Below, in pieces: positions 8,185-15,475 of a stretch of 25,785 nucleotides of DNA. The stretch's first letter is position 1. Each line of letters begins with the position of its first letter. The position numbers and the translations under genes were made by a program. The notes beneath the pieces are model-generated. The model worked only from the letters and a program-made list of their open reading frames with translations, was not told the origin of the DNA and did not search any database. Origin of the DNA: JBHIFE01 sp046760985 (GTDB lineage: Bacteria > Chloroflexota > Dehalococcoidia > Dehalococcoidales > RBG-16-60-22); contig JBHIFE010000007.1 in NCBI GenBank assembly GCA_046760985.1, forward strand, positions 1 to 25,785, read 5' to 3'.

Positions 8185-8213
8185 TTGACCATTTTAACGG
8201 TATCTTATATATT
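8185..8213 (+). promoter_or_regulatory. Strong sigma-70-type promoter for the MtnX-like gene
   Basis: TTGACC (8185-8190), exactly 17 bp, then TATATT (8208-8213), upstream of the gene starting at 8268. Expected transcription start is about 8220, leaving a leader of about 48 nt that includes AGGAG at 8251-8255. Confidence 0.6.
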
Positions 8214-8267
8214 GAAAGTCAGGAAAAGCTAAACGGTAATGAGTAACAGAAGGAGTTATCAGTAATA

Positions 8268-8933
8268 ATGCGTGCGACTGAAGTAAAAACTGTAGTTCAA
8301 TGTGATTTTGATGGCACCATCACCGAGAAGGATGTCAGTTTCTTAATACTGGATACCTTTGCCGATGGAAACTGGAGGCGGCTATTAGCCGATTACCGAG
8401 AGGGCAGGATAACCGTTGGGGTTTTTAATAGAGAAGCCTTTGCCATGGTCAAAGCTGATAAGCAAACTTTACTTAATTTTATATTCGGGAAGAAAAAGGT
8501 GAAAATACGAACCGGTTTTACCGAACTATTGAGCTATTGCTCCCGAAAGGGCTTCCAGTTTGTCATTGTCAGCAACGGTCTGGATTTCTATATAGAGGCA
8601 GCTTTAAGAGATAGTGGTGTAGATAACATTGATATATATGCGGCGCAGACTCAGTTCAGTCCCGAAGGTGTTAGGGTTCAATATATCGGACCAGATGGCA
8701 GCCAAGTGGAGGATAACTTCAAGGATGCATACACTGAATTATTTTTGAGCCAGGGTTATCGTGTAGTTTACATAGGCAACGGCATTTCTGACTTCTCCGC
8801 AGTCAGGCAGGCTCATTACATTTTCGCTACCGGTGACCTGCTAGCCTACTGCAAAGAAAAGAATCTTAACTGCATACCCTTCGATGACTTCAATGATGTC
8901 GTCCGGGGGCTGGAGCTTTTACCGCTGAGATAG
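8268..8933 (+). CDS. HAD-IB phosphatase, MtnX/phosphoserine-phosphatase-like
   Basis: Predicted small-molecule phosphatase of HAD subclass IB. The nucleophile loop is QCDFDGTITEKD (D13, D15), motif II is FVIVSNG (Ser), the Lys-containing region is NFKDAYTELF, and the last acidic motif is YIGNGISDFSAV. MtnX relatives dephosphorylate 2-hydroxy-3-keto-5-methylthiopentenyl-1-phosphate in methionine salvage, but no other salvage gene is nearby, so the substrate is open. The first acidic residue of the last motif is Asn here (GNG in place of the common GDG); the second Asp is kept. ATG at 8268 has AGGAG 12 nt upstream, rather far, but no better in-frame start is visible. Monocistronic, with its own promoter; convergent with the FAD-reductase gene. 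Confidence 0.82.
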   Translation: MRATEVKTVVQCDFDGTITEKDVSFLILDTFADGNWRRLLADYREGRITVGVFNREAFAMVKADKQTLLNFIFGKKKVKIRTGFTELLSYCSRKGFQFVIVSNGLDFYIEAALRDSGVDNIDIYAAQTQFSPEGVRVQYIGPDGSQVEDNFKDAYTELFLSQGYRVVYIGNGISDFSAVRQAHYIFATGDLLAYCKEKNLNCIPFDDFNDVVRGLELLPLR

Positions 8934-8971
8934 ATTCAAAAAAGCAGGTTGCTCCTCAATTGTCCACGCCT

Positions 8972-10048
8972 TCACCAGCCATAAGTTTTGGTAATTCTCA
9001 ACGCTCGGTACGTACTTATTAATGCCCTCAGTTTTAGCATTAAGGAAGGATATTTAAGAAGCCTGACGGCGTAAGGTAATTTTACCTTTCCACGGCGAGA
9101 TTCCATTAAGAAGTTCATGAGATTTACCACGTCCTTATCTACCAATTCTAATAGCTTATGTCTTGCCTTCATAAGGACAGGAGTGGCTATCGGGTGTTTT
9201 TTGACCTCCCTTTCATAATTTTCTAGATTGCCTATATGCCTTGCCAATATCTGACTAGCATAAATAATCGGTGCCAGCCCGCCCCCTGAGAAAGGATTGG
9301 GCATGGACGCAGAATCGCCAATCAAGGCAATGTTATGCTGAACTAATTTTTGGATGCCGGAGGCAGGGATGAATCCAGCTTCTCTTTTTATTATTTTGTA
9401 GCTATTTAGTCCTTTATACTTTAAGAAGGCATCCAATTGGGCGAAATCGCCTTCAACACCAGCATTGATGACTCCATCTTTGGGGAATATCCAAAAGTAG
9501 CCATGGGGAGAAAATCTCCGATCAATGTAAAACTCCAGATAGTCCATATCCGACGTGTCATAAGCGATTTTATACTGGGAAGCAACAACAAATTGGTGCT
9601 TTATTCCCAGATGTCTGGCTATGCAAGAATTGGGACCATCAGCTCCGATGAGGATTCCATAGGCTATTCTCTCTCCATTTTTTAGTTGAAGGCTATCTTC
9701 CTCAATGGTTACCACTTCGGAACTTAATCTGATCTGCCCTCCTCTGGCTTCAATTTCTTTAGCCATGCCCTTTAACCAATTGGTTCGCTCTAGGGTAACG
9801 CTACTTTTATTGAGGTAGCTACAGGTGCCATCGGGGTAGATTAATTTTGCTCCCTTTAACTGCTTACAAATATACTGATTTGAATTAAAAGGGAGCTTAT
9901 TTAAAGAGTGCAAATCACAGGCTTCGCCGCAGGCAGTTGACCTGATTGTTGGTTGTTTCTCTAAGACTACAGGTTTTATCCCCTGTTGGGTCAGGGTCAA
10001 AGCCGAGACCAGTCCCGCCGGACCAGCTCCGACTATGACTACCCTCAT
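8972..10048 (-). CDS. FAD-dependent geranylgeranyl-reductase-family oxidoreductase
   Basis: Flavoprotein of the geranylgeranyl reductase / p-hydroxybenzoate hydroxylase fold, whose members saturate isoprenoid chains of membrane lipids, quinones or chlorophyll side chains. The Rossmann motif is at the N-terminus (VVIVGAGPAGL, 3-13), followed by VLEKQ. A CGEACD segment, typical of this family's cysteine-containing loop, comes next, then GADGPNS and the second FAD motif ALIGDSASMPNPFSGGGL. ATG 10048 is preferred because GGAGAGGA lies just upstream; the ATG at 10069 lacks a ribosome site. It is the last gene of the fmdB-DUF763 unit, 43 bp downstream. In a Chloroflexota bacterium, likely targets are polyprenyl or quinone side chains, but this is inference. 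Confidence 0.85.
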   Translation of the reverse strand: MRVVIVGAGPAGLVSALTLTQQGIKPVVLEKQPTIRSTACGEACDLHSLNKLPFNSNQYICKQLKGAKLIYPDGTCSYLNKSSVTLERTNWLKGMAKEIEARGGQIRLSSEVVTIEEDSLQLKNGERIAYGILIGADGPNSCIARHLGIKHQFVVASQYKIAYDTSDMDYLEFYIDRRFSPHGYFWIFPKDGVINAGVEGDFAQLDAFLKYKGLNSYKIIKREAGFIPASGIQKLVQHNIALIGDSASMPNPFSGGGLAPIIYASQILARHIGNLENYEREVKKHPIATPVLMKARHKLLELVDKDVVNLMNFLMESRRGKVKLPYAVRLLKYPSLMLKLRALISTYRALRITKTYGW

Positions 10049-10091
10049 GTCATTCCTCTCCAACTTCATTTAGGCTGATTTTGTGTCTTAA

Positions 10092-11180
10092 CTACCTTAG
10101 CCTCAGCCGATTTAGCCGGTTAAAAGCCTCTTTCTTTTCAGTCAAGCCCAGCCTGGTTTTGTTTATGGCTCTGGCGAGTAGGTCGATACTCTGGTCGTAC
10201 GTTTTTCTATCCACGGGATAGGGAATGCCGTCCTTGCCTCCATGGGCGAAGCTGTAGCGGGCAGGGTCTCGGTAACTGGGAGCAACCCCGTAGACCAGCT
10301 CAGAAATCAGGCTTAGAGCCCGAAGGGTCTTGGCACCAACTCCTGATAGTCCCAGTAGTTGCTCAAAGTCTTGGGGCTGGCGCTCGTAGGTGCTCAGCAG
10401 AATCTTGCTCAAACTGTCGGGGTGGAGGTCATTGACGCTCATTTGGTGGCGAGGAGGTAGACTCAGGGTCTTTAGTCTTTTTAGCTCAGCTAGAGTTCTC
10501 TCTGGTTTTTCATTAGTGGCGATCTCAGTGATAGTGGCTCGCGCCGGGTCACTTTCTCTGGCAACCAGGTTTAATGCCTGTCCTCTTGCTTCAGATAGGA
10601 TGGCGGAGTGGGGTTCGTTGACATAGCTGCTAACCGCTTCCCCCAGCCAGTGATAACGGCGGGCATAGCGGTTAGTCTCGTTCATACCCTGCTGAATGAC
10701 TGTCCACGAGCCATTACTGGTGAACACAAAGGTATGGTGATAAAGCTGATAGCCATCCTGAACCGCTGAACTATCCACTTTGGCTGACATGCGGCTGGCA
10801 TATACCAGTGGTACTGGATCCAGTGAAGTTAAGCCTGCCCAATTTTCTATCTCCGATGGTGCTCGTCGTGAAGTACTGCCCTTGCCGCCAGCAACAAATA
10901 AGCCAAGGTCGCGTTCCATGCCTTTTAGCGCTTCTTTTAGTGCACCACAAAGAGTGGTGGTAACACCACTGCTGTGCCAGTCATAGCCTAGGATGCAGCC
11001 AAAGGCTTGGAACCAGTAGGGGTGTGATAATCGCCTTAGCATCTCTTCTGGACCGAACTCAGCGGTGATGGCAAGAGTAATTTCACGAGCCAGCTTCACC
11101 ATGCGATCAAATAGCCAGGGTGGTACCTTGCCATAATGGAGGGGTAGGTGGGCAATGCCGGTTCTGGTGGGGATAGCCAT
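10092..11180 (-). CDS. DUF763 protein
   Basis: Member of DUF763, a family mostly known from archaea and thermophilic or anaerobic bacteria, with no established function. The N-terminus (MAIPTRTGIAHLPLHYGKVPPWLF) and the segments AGGKGSTSRRAPSEIE, DGYQLYHHTFVF, WTVIQQGMN and YRDPARYSFAHGGKDGIPYPVDR are family hallmarks. A helix-hairpin-helix-like element (LLGLSGVGAKTLRALSLI) near residue 275 hints at DNA contact. Length (362) is normal. AGGAGG lies 10 nt upstream of the ATG. It is flanked by an fmdB-like zinc protein (18 bp upstream) and the FAD reductase, probably in one transcript. Function remains unknown. Confidence 0.9.
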   Translation of the reverse strand: MAIPTRTGIAHLPLHYGKVPPWLFDRMVKLAREITLAITAEFGPEEMLRRLSHPYWFQAFGCILGYDWHSSGVTTTLCGALKEALKGMERDLGLFVAGGKGSTSRRAPSEIENWAGLTSLDPVPLVYASRMSAKVDSSAVQDGYQLYHHTFVFTSNGSWTVIQQGMNETNRYARRYHWLGEAVSSYVNEPHSAILSEARGQALNLVARESDPARATITEIATNEKPERTLAELKRLKTLSLPPRHQMSVNDLHPDSLSKILLSTYERQPQDFEQLLGLSGVGAKTLRALSLISELVYGVAPSYRDPARYSFAHGGKDGIPYPVDRKTYDQSIDLLARAINKTRLGLTEKKEAFNRLNRLRLR

Positions 11181-11198
11181 AACTAATGTGCCTCCTGA

Positions 11199-11435
11199 TT
11201 AGAGGCCACAGGTATCGCAACTAGTGGCACTACAGCTACTGCAGGAGCTACTGGTGCCAGCTAGGGGAACGGCTTCTCCAGATTCGCTCCTTGAGAAGGA
11301 AGCGCAAGCCGAGATTATTCGTTCCGCATTTTTGTGGCAGCTAGGGCAGGAAGCCTGCTCATCAGCCTGACTGAACGAGCGTAATAACTCAAACTTTAAG
11401 CTGCAATCAGAGCAAACATACTCATATATTGGCAT
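11199..11435 (-). CDS. FmdB-type zinc-ribbon regulatory protein
   Basis: A 78-residue protein with the standard FmdB opening MPIYEYVCSDC, then the second CxxC pair CPSC, giving a four-Cys zinc ribbon in residues 8-40. The C-terminal tail is Ser- and Cys-rich (SSCSSCSATSCDTC), common in this family and possibly another metal site. FmdB was named as a putative regulator next to formamidase/amidase genes, but most members have no known role. AGGAAAG precedes the ATG. It is the first gene of the operon and has a well-formed promoter upstream. Confidence 0.92.
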   Translation of the reverse strand: MPIYEYVCSDCSLKFELLRSFSQADEQASCPSCHKNAERIISACASFSRSESGEAVPLAGTSSSCSSCSATSCDTCGL

Positions 11436-11455
11436 CTTTCCTTGTTCCGATAATT

Positions 11456-11484
11456 AGTTTAAGTGTTTTCAGGTAGCAAGTCAA
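11456..11484 (-). promoter_or_regulatory. Strong promoter for the fmdB-DUF763-reductase operon
   Basis: Read on the minus strand: TTGACT (11484-11479), exactly 17 bp, TAAACT (11461-11456). The predicted start of transcription is near 11449, about 14 nt before the fmdB ATG, leaving room only for the AGGAAAG ribosome site. The rest of 11485-11674 shows no other clear signal; a 6-bp stem at 11607-11624 has no T-tract. Confidence 0.6.
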
Positions 11485-11674
11485 GATTGGGAGTTAATTG
11501 TGGTATTCTTGGTCATTAATAGTCGGGGCGTCGAAGCATCAAATGGCAAGACAACAGTAATTATGCTCCGATGGAAAGGGATTAGCGCAGGTTCAAGGAA
11601 CTAGCTAGCTTGAGTTTCCAAGCTCATCCAGGGAGGTACCGGTGGCGATTTTGGTTGAGTTTCTCAGAGTCGAC

Positions 11675-13807
11675 TCAATCCTCCTCTAGCTCGATTTCAA
11701 GCTCCCCCCTTAGCTTCTCTTTCTTGACCTCTATCTCCAGCTCATCGGCATCTTCAGGGATAGCGAAGGTAATTGTTCCGTCTTCTTCGGTGCTGCCTAT
11801 CTCCTCATCGTTGACTTCGACCTCTGCCCCAGCTACGCGCTCGCCTGCAAAGGTCACCAAGAGGGTGACAATCCCGCCTGGAGCTATATCTCCTTCAATA
11901 TCCAGATTAAGCTCACCCTGTAGTTCCTCTTGGAGTTCGATTTTAACCTCGCCCTCTTGCAACTCCTTTTCTAGGTCAATTTCACGCTTTCCTTTTAGTT
12001 TGCCTTTCATGGCCTTTATCTCTAGCTCATCATCATGAGGCACAGTGAAGGATATACGCCCATCTCCATCCGTGATGAAAACACCCATGTCTTCTATCTC
12101 GACCAAGGCACCTTCCACAGCATTCTCTAGAAAGGTTATGCGGATAGTGATGCTCTCACCTGGGGTCACCTCGCCTTCAACAACCTGAATAGTAAGCTCG
12201 CCTTCTTGCAACTGCTGCTCCAGATCAATCTCAAGCTTTCCCTTCAGTTCATCTTTTACTGCTTTTATCTCAAGCTCATCATCATAAGGCACAGTGAAGG
12301 GGAGGATGCGCCCGTCTCCATCCGTGATGAAAACACCCACGTCTTCTACCTTGACCAAGGCACCTTCCACAGCATTCTCTAGAAAGGTTATGCGGATGGT
12401 GATGCTCTCACCTGGGGTCACCTCGCCTTCAACAACCTGAATGGTAAGCTCGCCTTCTTGCAACTGCTGCTCCAGATCAATCTCAAGCTTTCCCTTCAGT
12501 TCATCTTTTACTGCTTTTATCTCAAGCTCATCATCATAAGGCACAGTGAAGGATATACGCCCATCATCATCCGTAATGAAAACACCCATATCTTCTACCT
12601 CAACTTGGGCGCCCTGCATGGGAATGGCGATTCCCTGCAAGGTTACGAAGGTCACCTGCACCTTAATGCTCTGGCCGGGAGCCATAACACCTTCAACAAC
12701 CTCAATGGTGAGCTCATCCCCAAACTCTATCTTAAGCTGTCCCTCCAGTTCGCCGAGCGCCGTGTTTATCTTGGCCTTTACCTTGAGCTTCTCATCATAA
12801 GGGACCGTGAAGGATATACGCCCTTCCTGCCCGGTCTCACCACTCGTGTTGCCAACATGCACGCCATTCACCTTTACCTGGGCGCCTGGCACGGGATCAC
12901 CCTCAAATGTTACGATTATAGTAATGTTGTCGCCCGGGGTCACTGGGGTCCCGGTATCTACCACCCAGAGGGTGAGCTTACCTTCACCCACTTCGTGGAA
13001 TTCCTGATCTGCCCCGCTTTGGTCGATTTGAGGCAGTAGAATGTACTGATTTCCGGCAGCCACAACCGTGACATCGTAGACAAAGTTGACTACCGAGTCG
13101 CCAGCGTTGACGACAAAGGGTTTGGATATCTGCAGGTTTCCGCTGGGGACTATAACATTTACTGTCTCACCGTTTTTAAGCGTGCCCACAGCATCTTCAA
13201 TGTAAATAAACACCTGGGTATACTGTCCCTCGGGGATGATGCCACCCCAGATTTCCTGTGCATTGAGCCCCTGGAGGCGGGTTAAGTCCCGCACTACGCT
13301 CTCTTCAAGCTCAATCACTTCCCATCCACCCTCCTCACCCGCACGCAGCATCCCAATGCTGGTAATAGTGACTTCGAGGCTCTCGAAATCACCGATGGCA
13401 TTTTCTTGGTCACTTAGTAGCAAGCGGAAATTAGCCTGGGCAACAACTGGCGCCACTCCTGGTGTGAGCATCCAATGTAAGCCAAAGCCCATGAGTACCA
13501 GCACAAGGACTGCGGCCGCAGTAGCCAATGCCCTTGGCCAACCAAACAATGGCATTGTTCTCCGCTGACGTTCCTGGAGACGCCTATCCGAGTTTACTAG
13601 CGCAGCATCCAATCGCTGCCTCGCTGCAGATTTGGCGGTGGCTCTGGGCATAGGGGAACAGGCGTCACGAACATCCCATATGGCTCTTAGCAGTGGCTCC
13701 AAGTCCTTAGCCTGCTCTGGATAGCTAGCGAGACACTCCTCTAGCGAGTCACCCTCGTTCATCCGGTCAATGCACTTGTCCAGCAGTATATTCAAATCCT
13801 TATTCAT
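11675..13807 (-). CDS. Single-pass membrane protein, putative anti-sigma factor with DUF4382 and five beta-sandwich-like repeats
   Basis: A 710-residue protein, probably the membrane-bound partner of the ECF sigma factor encoded just upstream. Residues 1-90 are a soluble helical domain (CIDRMNEGDSLEECLASYPEQ) of a kind common beside ECF sigma genes in Chloroflexota; it lacks the zinc motif of classic anti-sigma domains. A transmembrane helix spans about 93-114. A DUF4382-like domain covers about 124-270. Five repeats of 83-92 residues then follow: 275-362, 363-451, 452-535, 536-618, 619-710. Each has the pattern GELTIxVVEG - TPGESITI - VTF - GAxVxVEDxGVFITDxDGRISFTVP - DELEIKAVKxxLKGKLEIDLE, resembling carboxypeptidase-regulatory or Ig-like beta sandwiches outside the cell. 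The tail is very acidic. ATG 13807 is chosen for GGGGAGGTG 6 nt upstream. The anti-sigma role is inferred from position and topology. Confidence 0.8.
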   Translation of the reverse strand: MNKDLNILLDKCIDRMNEGDSLEECLASYPEQAKDLEPLLRAIWDVRDACSPMPRATAKSAARQRLDAALVNSDRRLQERQRRTMPLFGWPRALATAAAVLVLVLMGFGLHWMLTPGVAPVVAQANFRLLLSDQENAIGDFESLEVTITSIGMLRAGEEGGWEVIELEESVVRDLTRLQGLNAQEIWGGIIPEGQYTQVFIYIEDAVGTLKNGETVNVIVPSGNLQISKPFVVNAGDSVVNFVYDVTVVAAGNQYILLPQIDQSGADQEFHEVGEGKLTLWVVDTGTPVTPGDNITIIVTFEGDPVPGAQVKVNGVHVGNTSGETGQEGRISFTVPYDEKLKVKAKINTALGELEGQLKIEFGDELTIEVVEGVMAPGQSIKVQVTFVTLQGIAIPMQGAQVEVEDMGVFITDDDGRISFTVPYDDELEIKAVKDELKGKLEIDLEQQLQEGELTIQVVEGEVTPGESITIRITFLENAVEGALVKVEDVGVFITDGDGRILPFTVPYDDELEIKAVKDELKGKLEIDLEQQLQEGELTIQVVEGEVTPGESITIRITFLENAVEGALVEIEDMGVFITDGDGRISFTVPHDDELEIKAMKGKLKGKREIDLEKELQEGEVKIELQEELQGELNLDIEGDIAPGGIVTLLVTFAGERVAGAEVEVNDEEIGSTEEDGTITFAIPEDADELEIEVKKEKLRGELEIELEED
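12101..12552 (-). repeat. Near-identical tandem DNA repeat, 252-bp period
   Basis: Bases 12101-12300 recur at 12353-12552. By direct comparison the two 200-base copies differ at only two positions, both silent third-codon changes (ACT/ACC). The repeats flanking this pair in the same gene are clearly diverged. This points to a recent duplication or gene conversion within the repeat array rather than simple constraint on the protein. Confidence 0.9.
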
Positions 13808-13869
13808 TCCAGCACCTCCCCTGTTATTGTCACTCCGACTAAATTGTCGTGAATTTGCCCTCATTTAGC

Positions 13870-14397
13870 TTAAACATACATTTGGTTTCGCAGTGTTTCT
13901 ACAGCAGCACGTTGCATCTCCCTTACTGCACCGCCACTTTTGCCTAAAATTTTACCTACCTCAGTAGATGATAATCCAGCGAAGAAGCGCAGACCTATCA
14001 CTTGACGCTGGGCTGGTGTCAACTGCTTTAGAGCTTTTGATAATCTCTCAACCTCCAATTTCGTTTCCACTGCTTCCTCAATATTGAGCCTCTCGGGGAT
14101 TTCCATCTCCTCTAGAGACACAGTCTTTCGCTTGCTCGTCTTCCGTAGGTAATCCACTACCACGTTATAGGCAATCTTGAAGAGCCAAGCTCGCACCTGT
14201 TCTCTGTCCCCCCGGTAAGAGTCCAGCGACTGTAGGGCTCTCAGAAAGACATCCCCGCCTAGGTTTTCTGCTTCATTTTGGTCGTTGATACGGACAAAGA
14301 TGTAACGAACGATTCTGTCATAATACTCTTCATAGAGGCTACCTATCGTCGCCTTTGTAGATTTTGTCCCGGCAATGCTGTCTTTGTTCAAGCCCAT
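13870..14397 (-). CDS. ECF-type RNA polymerase sigma factor
   Basis: Alternative sigma factor of the extracytoplasmic-function class, about 175 residues. Region 2 is LYEEYYDRIVRYIFVRI through DVFLRALQSLDSY and RAWLFKIAYNVVVDYLRK; region 4 is LTPAQRQVIGLRFFAGLSSTEVGKILGKSGGAVREMQ. The helix usually reading AEDLTQEVF has become AENLGGDVF, a modest deviation. No sigma region 3, as expected. ATG 14397 has AGGAG 8 nt upstream; ATG 14421 (eight residues longer) is also possible with GAGG 7 nt upstream. The large membrane protein starts 62 bp downstream on the same strand, so the pair forms a sigma/regulator unit. The gene is divergent from nadE; I could not find a convincing autoregulated promoter in 14398-14590. 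Confidence 0.93.
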   Translation of the reverse strand: MGLNKDSIAGTKSTKATIGSLYEEYYDRIVRYIFVRINDQNEAENLGGDVFLRALQSLDSYRGDREQVRAWLFKIAYNVVVDYLRKTSKRKTVSLEEMEIPERLNIEEAVETKLEVERLSKALKQLTPAQRQVIGLRFFAGLSSTEVGKILGKSGGAVREMQRAAVETLRNQMYV

Positions 14398-14590
14398 TTC
14401 TCCAACTCCTACCTCGAGCATATACTCGCCTCTGAAGTATATTACAGTGTTAAGAAAATGCGCTACTAGCTGTTATGATTCATCCTACACTATGTAAGAC
14501 GAAAAAACTCGTCTTTTGTCAGGTTTGTTTACCAGTTCATACACAATTAGCACTTTTAAGGCTAAGGCGGCACCTGGTATTTTTGACCTT

Positions 14591-14622
14591 TTGACCGCGT
14601 TGCTGTCGGGTAGTATACTACC
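14591..14622 (+). promoter_or_regulatory. nadE promoter with a 14-bp palindrome over the -10
   Basis: TTGACC (14591-14596), a 17-bp spacer and TATACT (14614-14619) form a near-consensus promoter. The -10 sits inside the perfect palindrome GGTAGTATACTACC (14609-14622), which extends imperfectly to TCGG/CCGA if one G is bulged. A regulator bound there would block RNA polymerase, so an NAD-responsive repressor is a reasonable guess. Promoter call is good, operator call is inference. Confidence 0.6.
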
Positions 14623-14650
14623 GATAGCTTAATACTGTATGGGGGTTTAT

Positions 14651-15385
14651 ATGGATACCGAACAGATGGCGGAGAAGCTGGTTTTGTGGATAAAAGATAA
14701 GGTGTTAACTGCTGGGTGTAAGGGGGTGGTGGTGGGTATGAGTGGTGGGCTTGATTCCTCAGTACTGGCGGTGTTGTGTCACCGAGCTTTTCCCAAAAAC
14801 ATGCTCGGGGTGATTATGCCCTGCCATAGTCGACCAGAGGATAAGGCAGATGCCCAAGCAGTAGCCAGTAAGTTCTCAATTCCGACTGCTGAGGTAGTCC
14901 TGGATGATATTTTTACTGCCTTGCTCCAGGGATTGCCCGATTGCAAGGCAGACCCCACTGTCAGCCATATAGCTCAAGCTAACCTTAAAGCCAGGTTAAG
15001 AATGCTCACCCTATACTATATTGCCAATCAGCTCAAATACATGGTAGCTGGTGCCAGTAATAGAAGTGAGCTTTCTGTAGGCTACTTTACCAAGTACGGT
15101 GATGGTGGAGTAGATATCATGCCCTTGGGTAATCTGGTTAAAGGAGAGGTAAGAGAGCTAGCTAGCTTCCTCGGTATCCCCCAGTCAATTATTGATAAGC
15201 CTCCCTCGGCTGGATTATGGGAGAATCAAACTGATGAAGATGAGCTGGGCTTCAGCTATGATGAACTTGACCGCTATCTGCTTACTGGTGAGGTTTCGGA
15301 TGAGGTGAGAGACAAGATTGAGTCGATGATAACTGCCAATGAGCACAAACGTTGGCTACCCCCAATACCTGGCTTAGAGTCTTAG
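14651..15385 (+). CDS. nadE: Ammonia-dependent NAD+ synthetase
   Basis: Catalyses the last step of NAD biosynthesis, ATP-dependent amidation of deamido-NAD+. The ATP-pyrophosphatase loop is MSGGLDSSV (SGGLDS, 31-36). The NadE-specific segment GASNRSELSVGYFTKYGDGGVDIMP and the downstream PLGNLVKGEVRELA, KPPSAGLW and DEDELGFSYDELD motifs are all present. At 244 residues it lacks the N-terminal glutaminase domain, so ammonia (or a partner) supplies nitrogen. ATG 14651 is preferred over ATG 14639: GGGGG lies 5 nt upstream, and the promoter puts the transcript start near 14626. It begins the plus-strand run leading to recA, which has its own promoter. Confidence 0.96.
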   Translation: MDTEQMAEKLVLWIKDKVLTAGCKGVVVGMSGGLDSSVLAVLCHRAFPKNMLGVIMPCHSRPEDKADAQAVASKFSIPTAEVVLDDIFTALLQGLPDCKADPTVSHIAQANLKARLRMLTLYYIANQLKYMVAGASNRSELSVGYFTKYGDGGVDIMPLGNLVKGEVRELASFLGIPQSIIDKPPSAGLWENQTDEDELGFSYDELDRYLLTGEVSDEVRDKIESMITANEHKRWLPPIPGLES

Positions 15386-15431
15386 CCCCCTCCTTTTTCC
15401 TGTAGGGGAAATATAATTCAAACTTTCTTAC

Positions 15432-15460
15432 TTGTTTTATTTGAACGTTTGTGCTATGAT
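15432..15460 (+). promoter_or_regulatory. recA promoter with internal SOS-box-like operator
   Basis: TTGTTT (15432-15437), 17 bp, TATGAT (15455-15460). Within the spacer, GAACGTTTGTGC (15443-15454) matches the Gram-positive LexA pattern GAAC-N4-GTTC with one mismatch. Dehalococcoides LexA is known to use this Gram-positive type of box, so LexA control of recA is likely. The sequence ATTCAAAC occurs at both 15416-15423 and 15459-15466, flanking the promoter. Confidence 0.6.
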
Positions 15461-15475
15461 TCAAACAGGCAAGAA

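Noticed and set aside
11607..11624. AGCTTG/CAAGCT stem downstream of the repeat-protein gene
   Set aside because: 6 bp, no T-run in either direction; too weak to call.
11610..12038. Ser-rich frame on the plus strand opposite the repeat protein
   Set aside because: It is the mirror of acidic codons (GAG/GAA/GAT) in the real minus-strand gene; low complexity, no domain.
12051..12552. CRISPR-like array
   Set aside because: The repeats are 249-252 bp, coding and adjacent with no unique spacers; they are protein domain repeats.
12458..13039. Other plus-strand open frames over the repeat protein
   Set aside because: They follow the repeat period of the real gene and have no recognisable fold or ribosome site.
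14496..14515. 7-bp hairpin AAGACGA/TCGTCTT between the sigma gene and nadE as a terminator
   Set aside because: Both neighbouring genes point away from it, so a terminator makes no sense here; the A-run is in the loop.
15387..15408. CCCCT/AGGGG stem after nadE as a terminator
   Set aside because: Only 5 bp with a 12-nt loop and no T-run.
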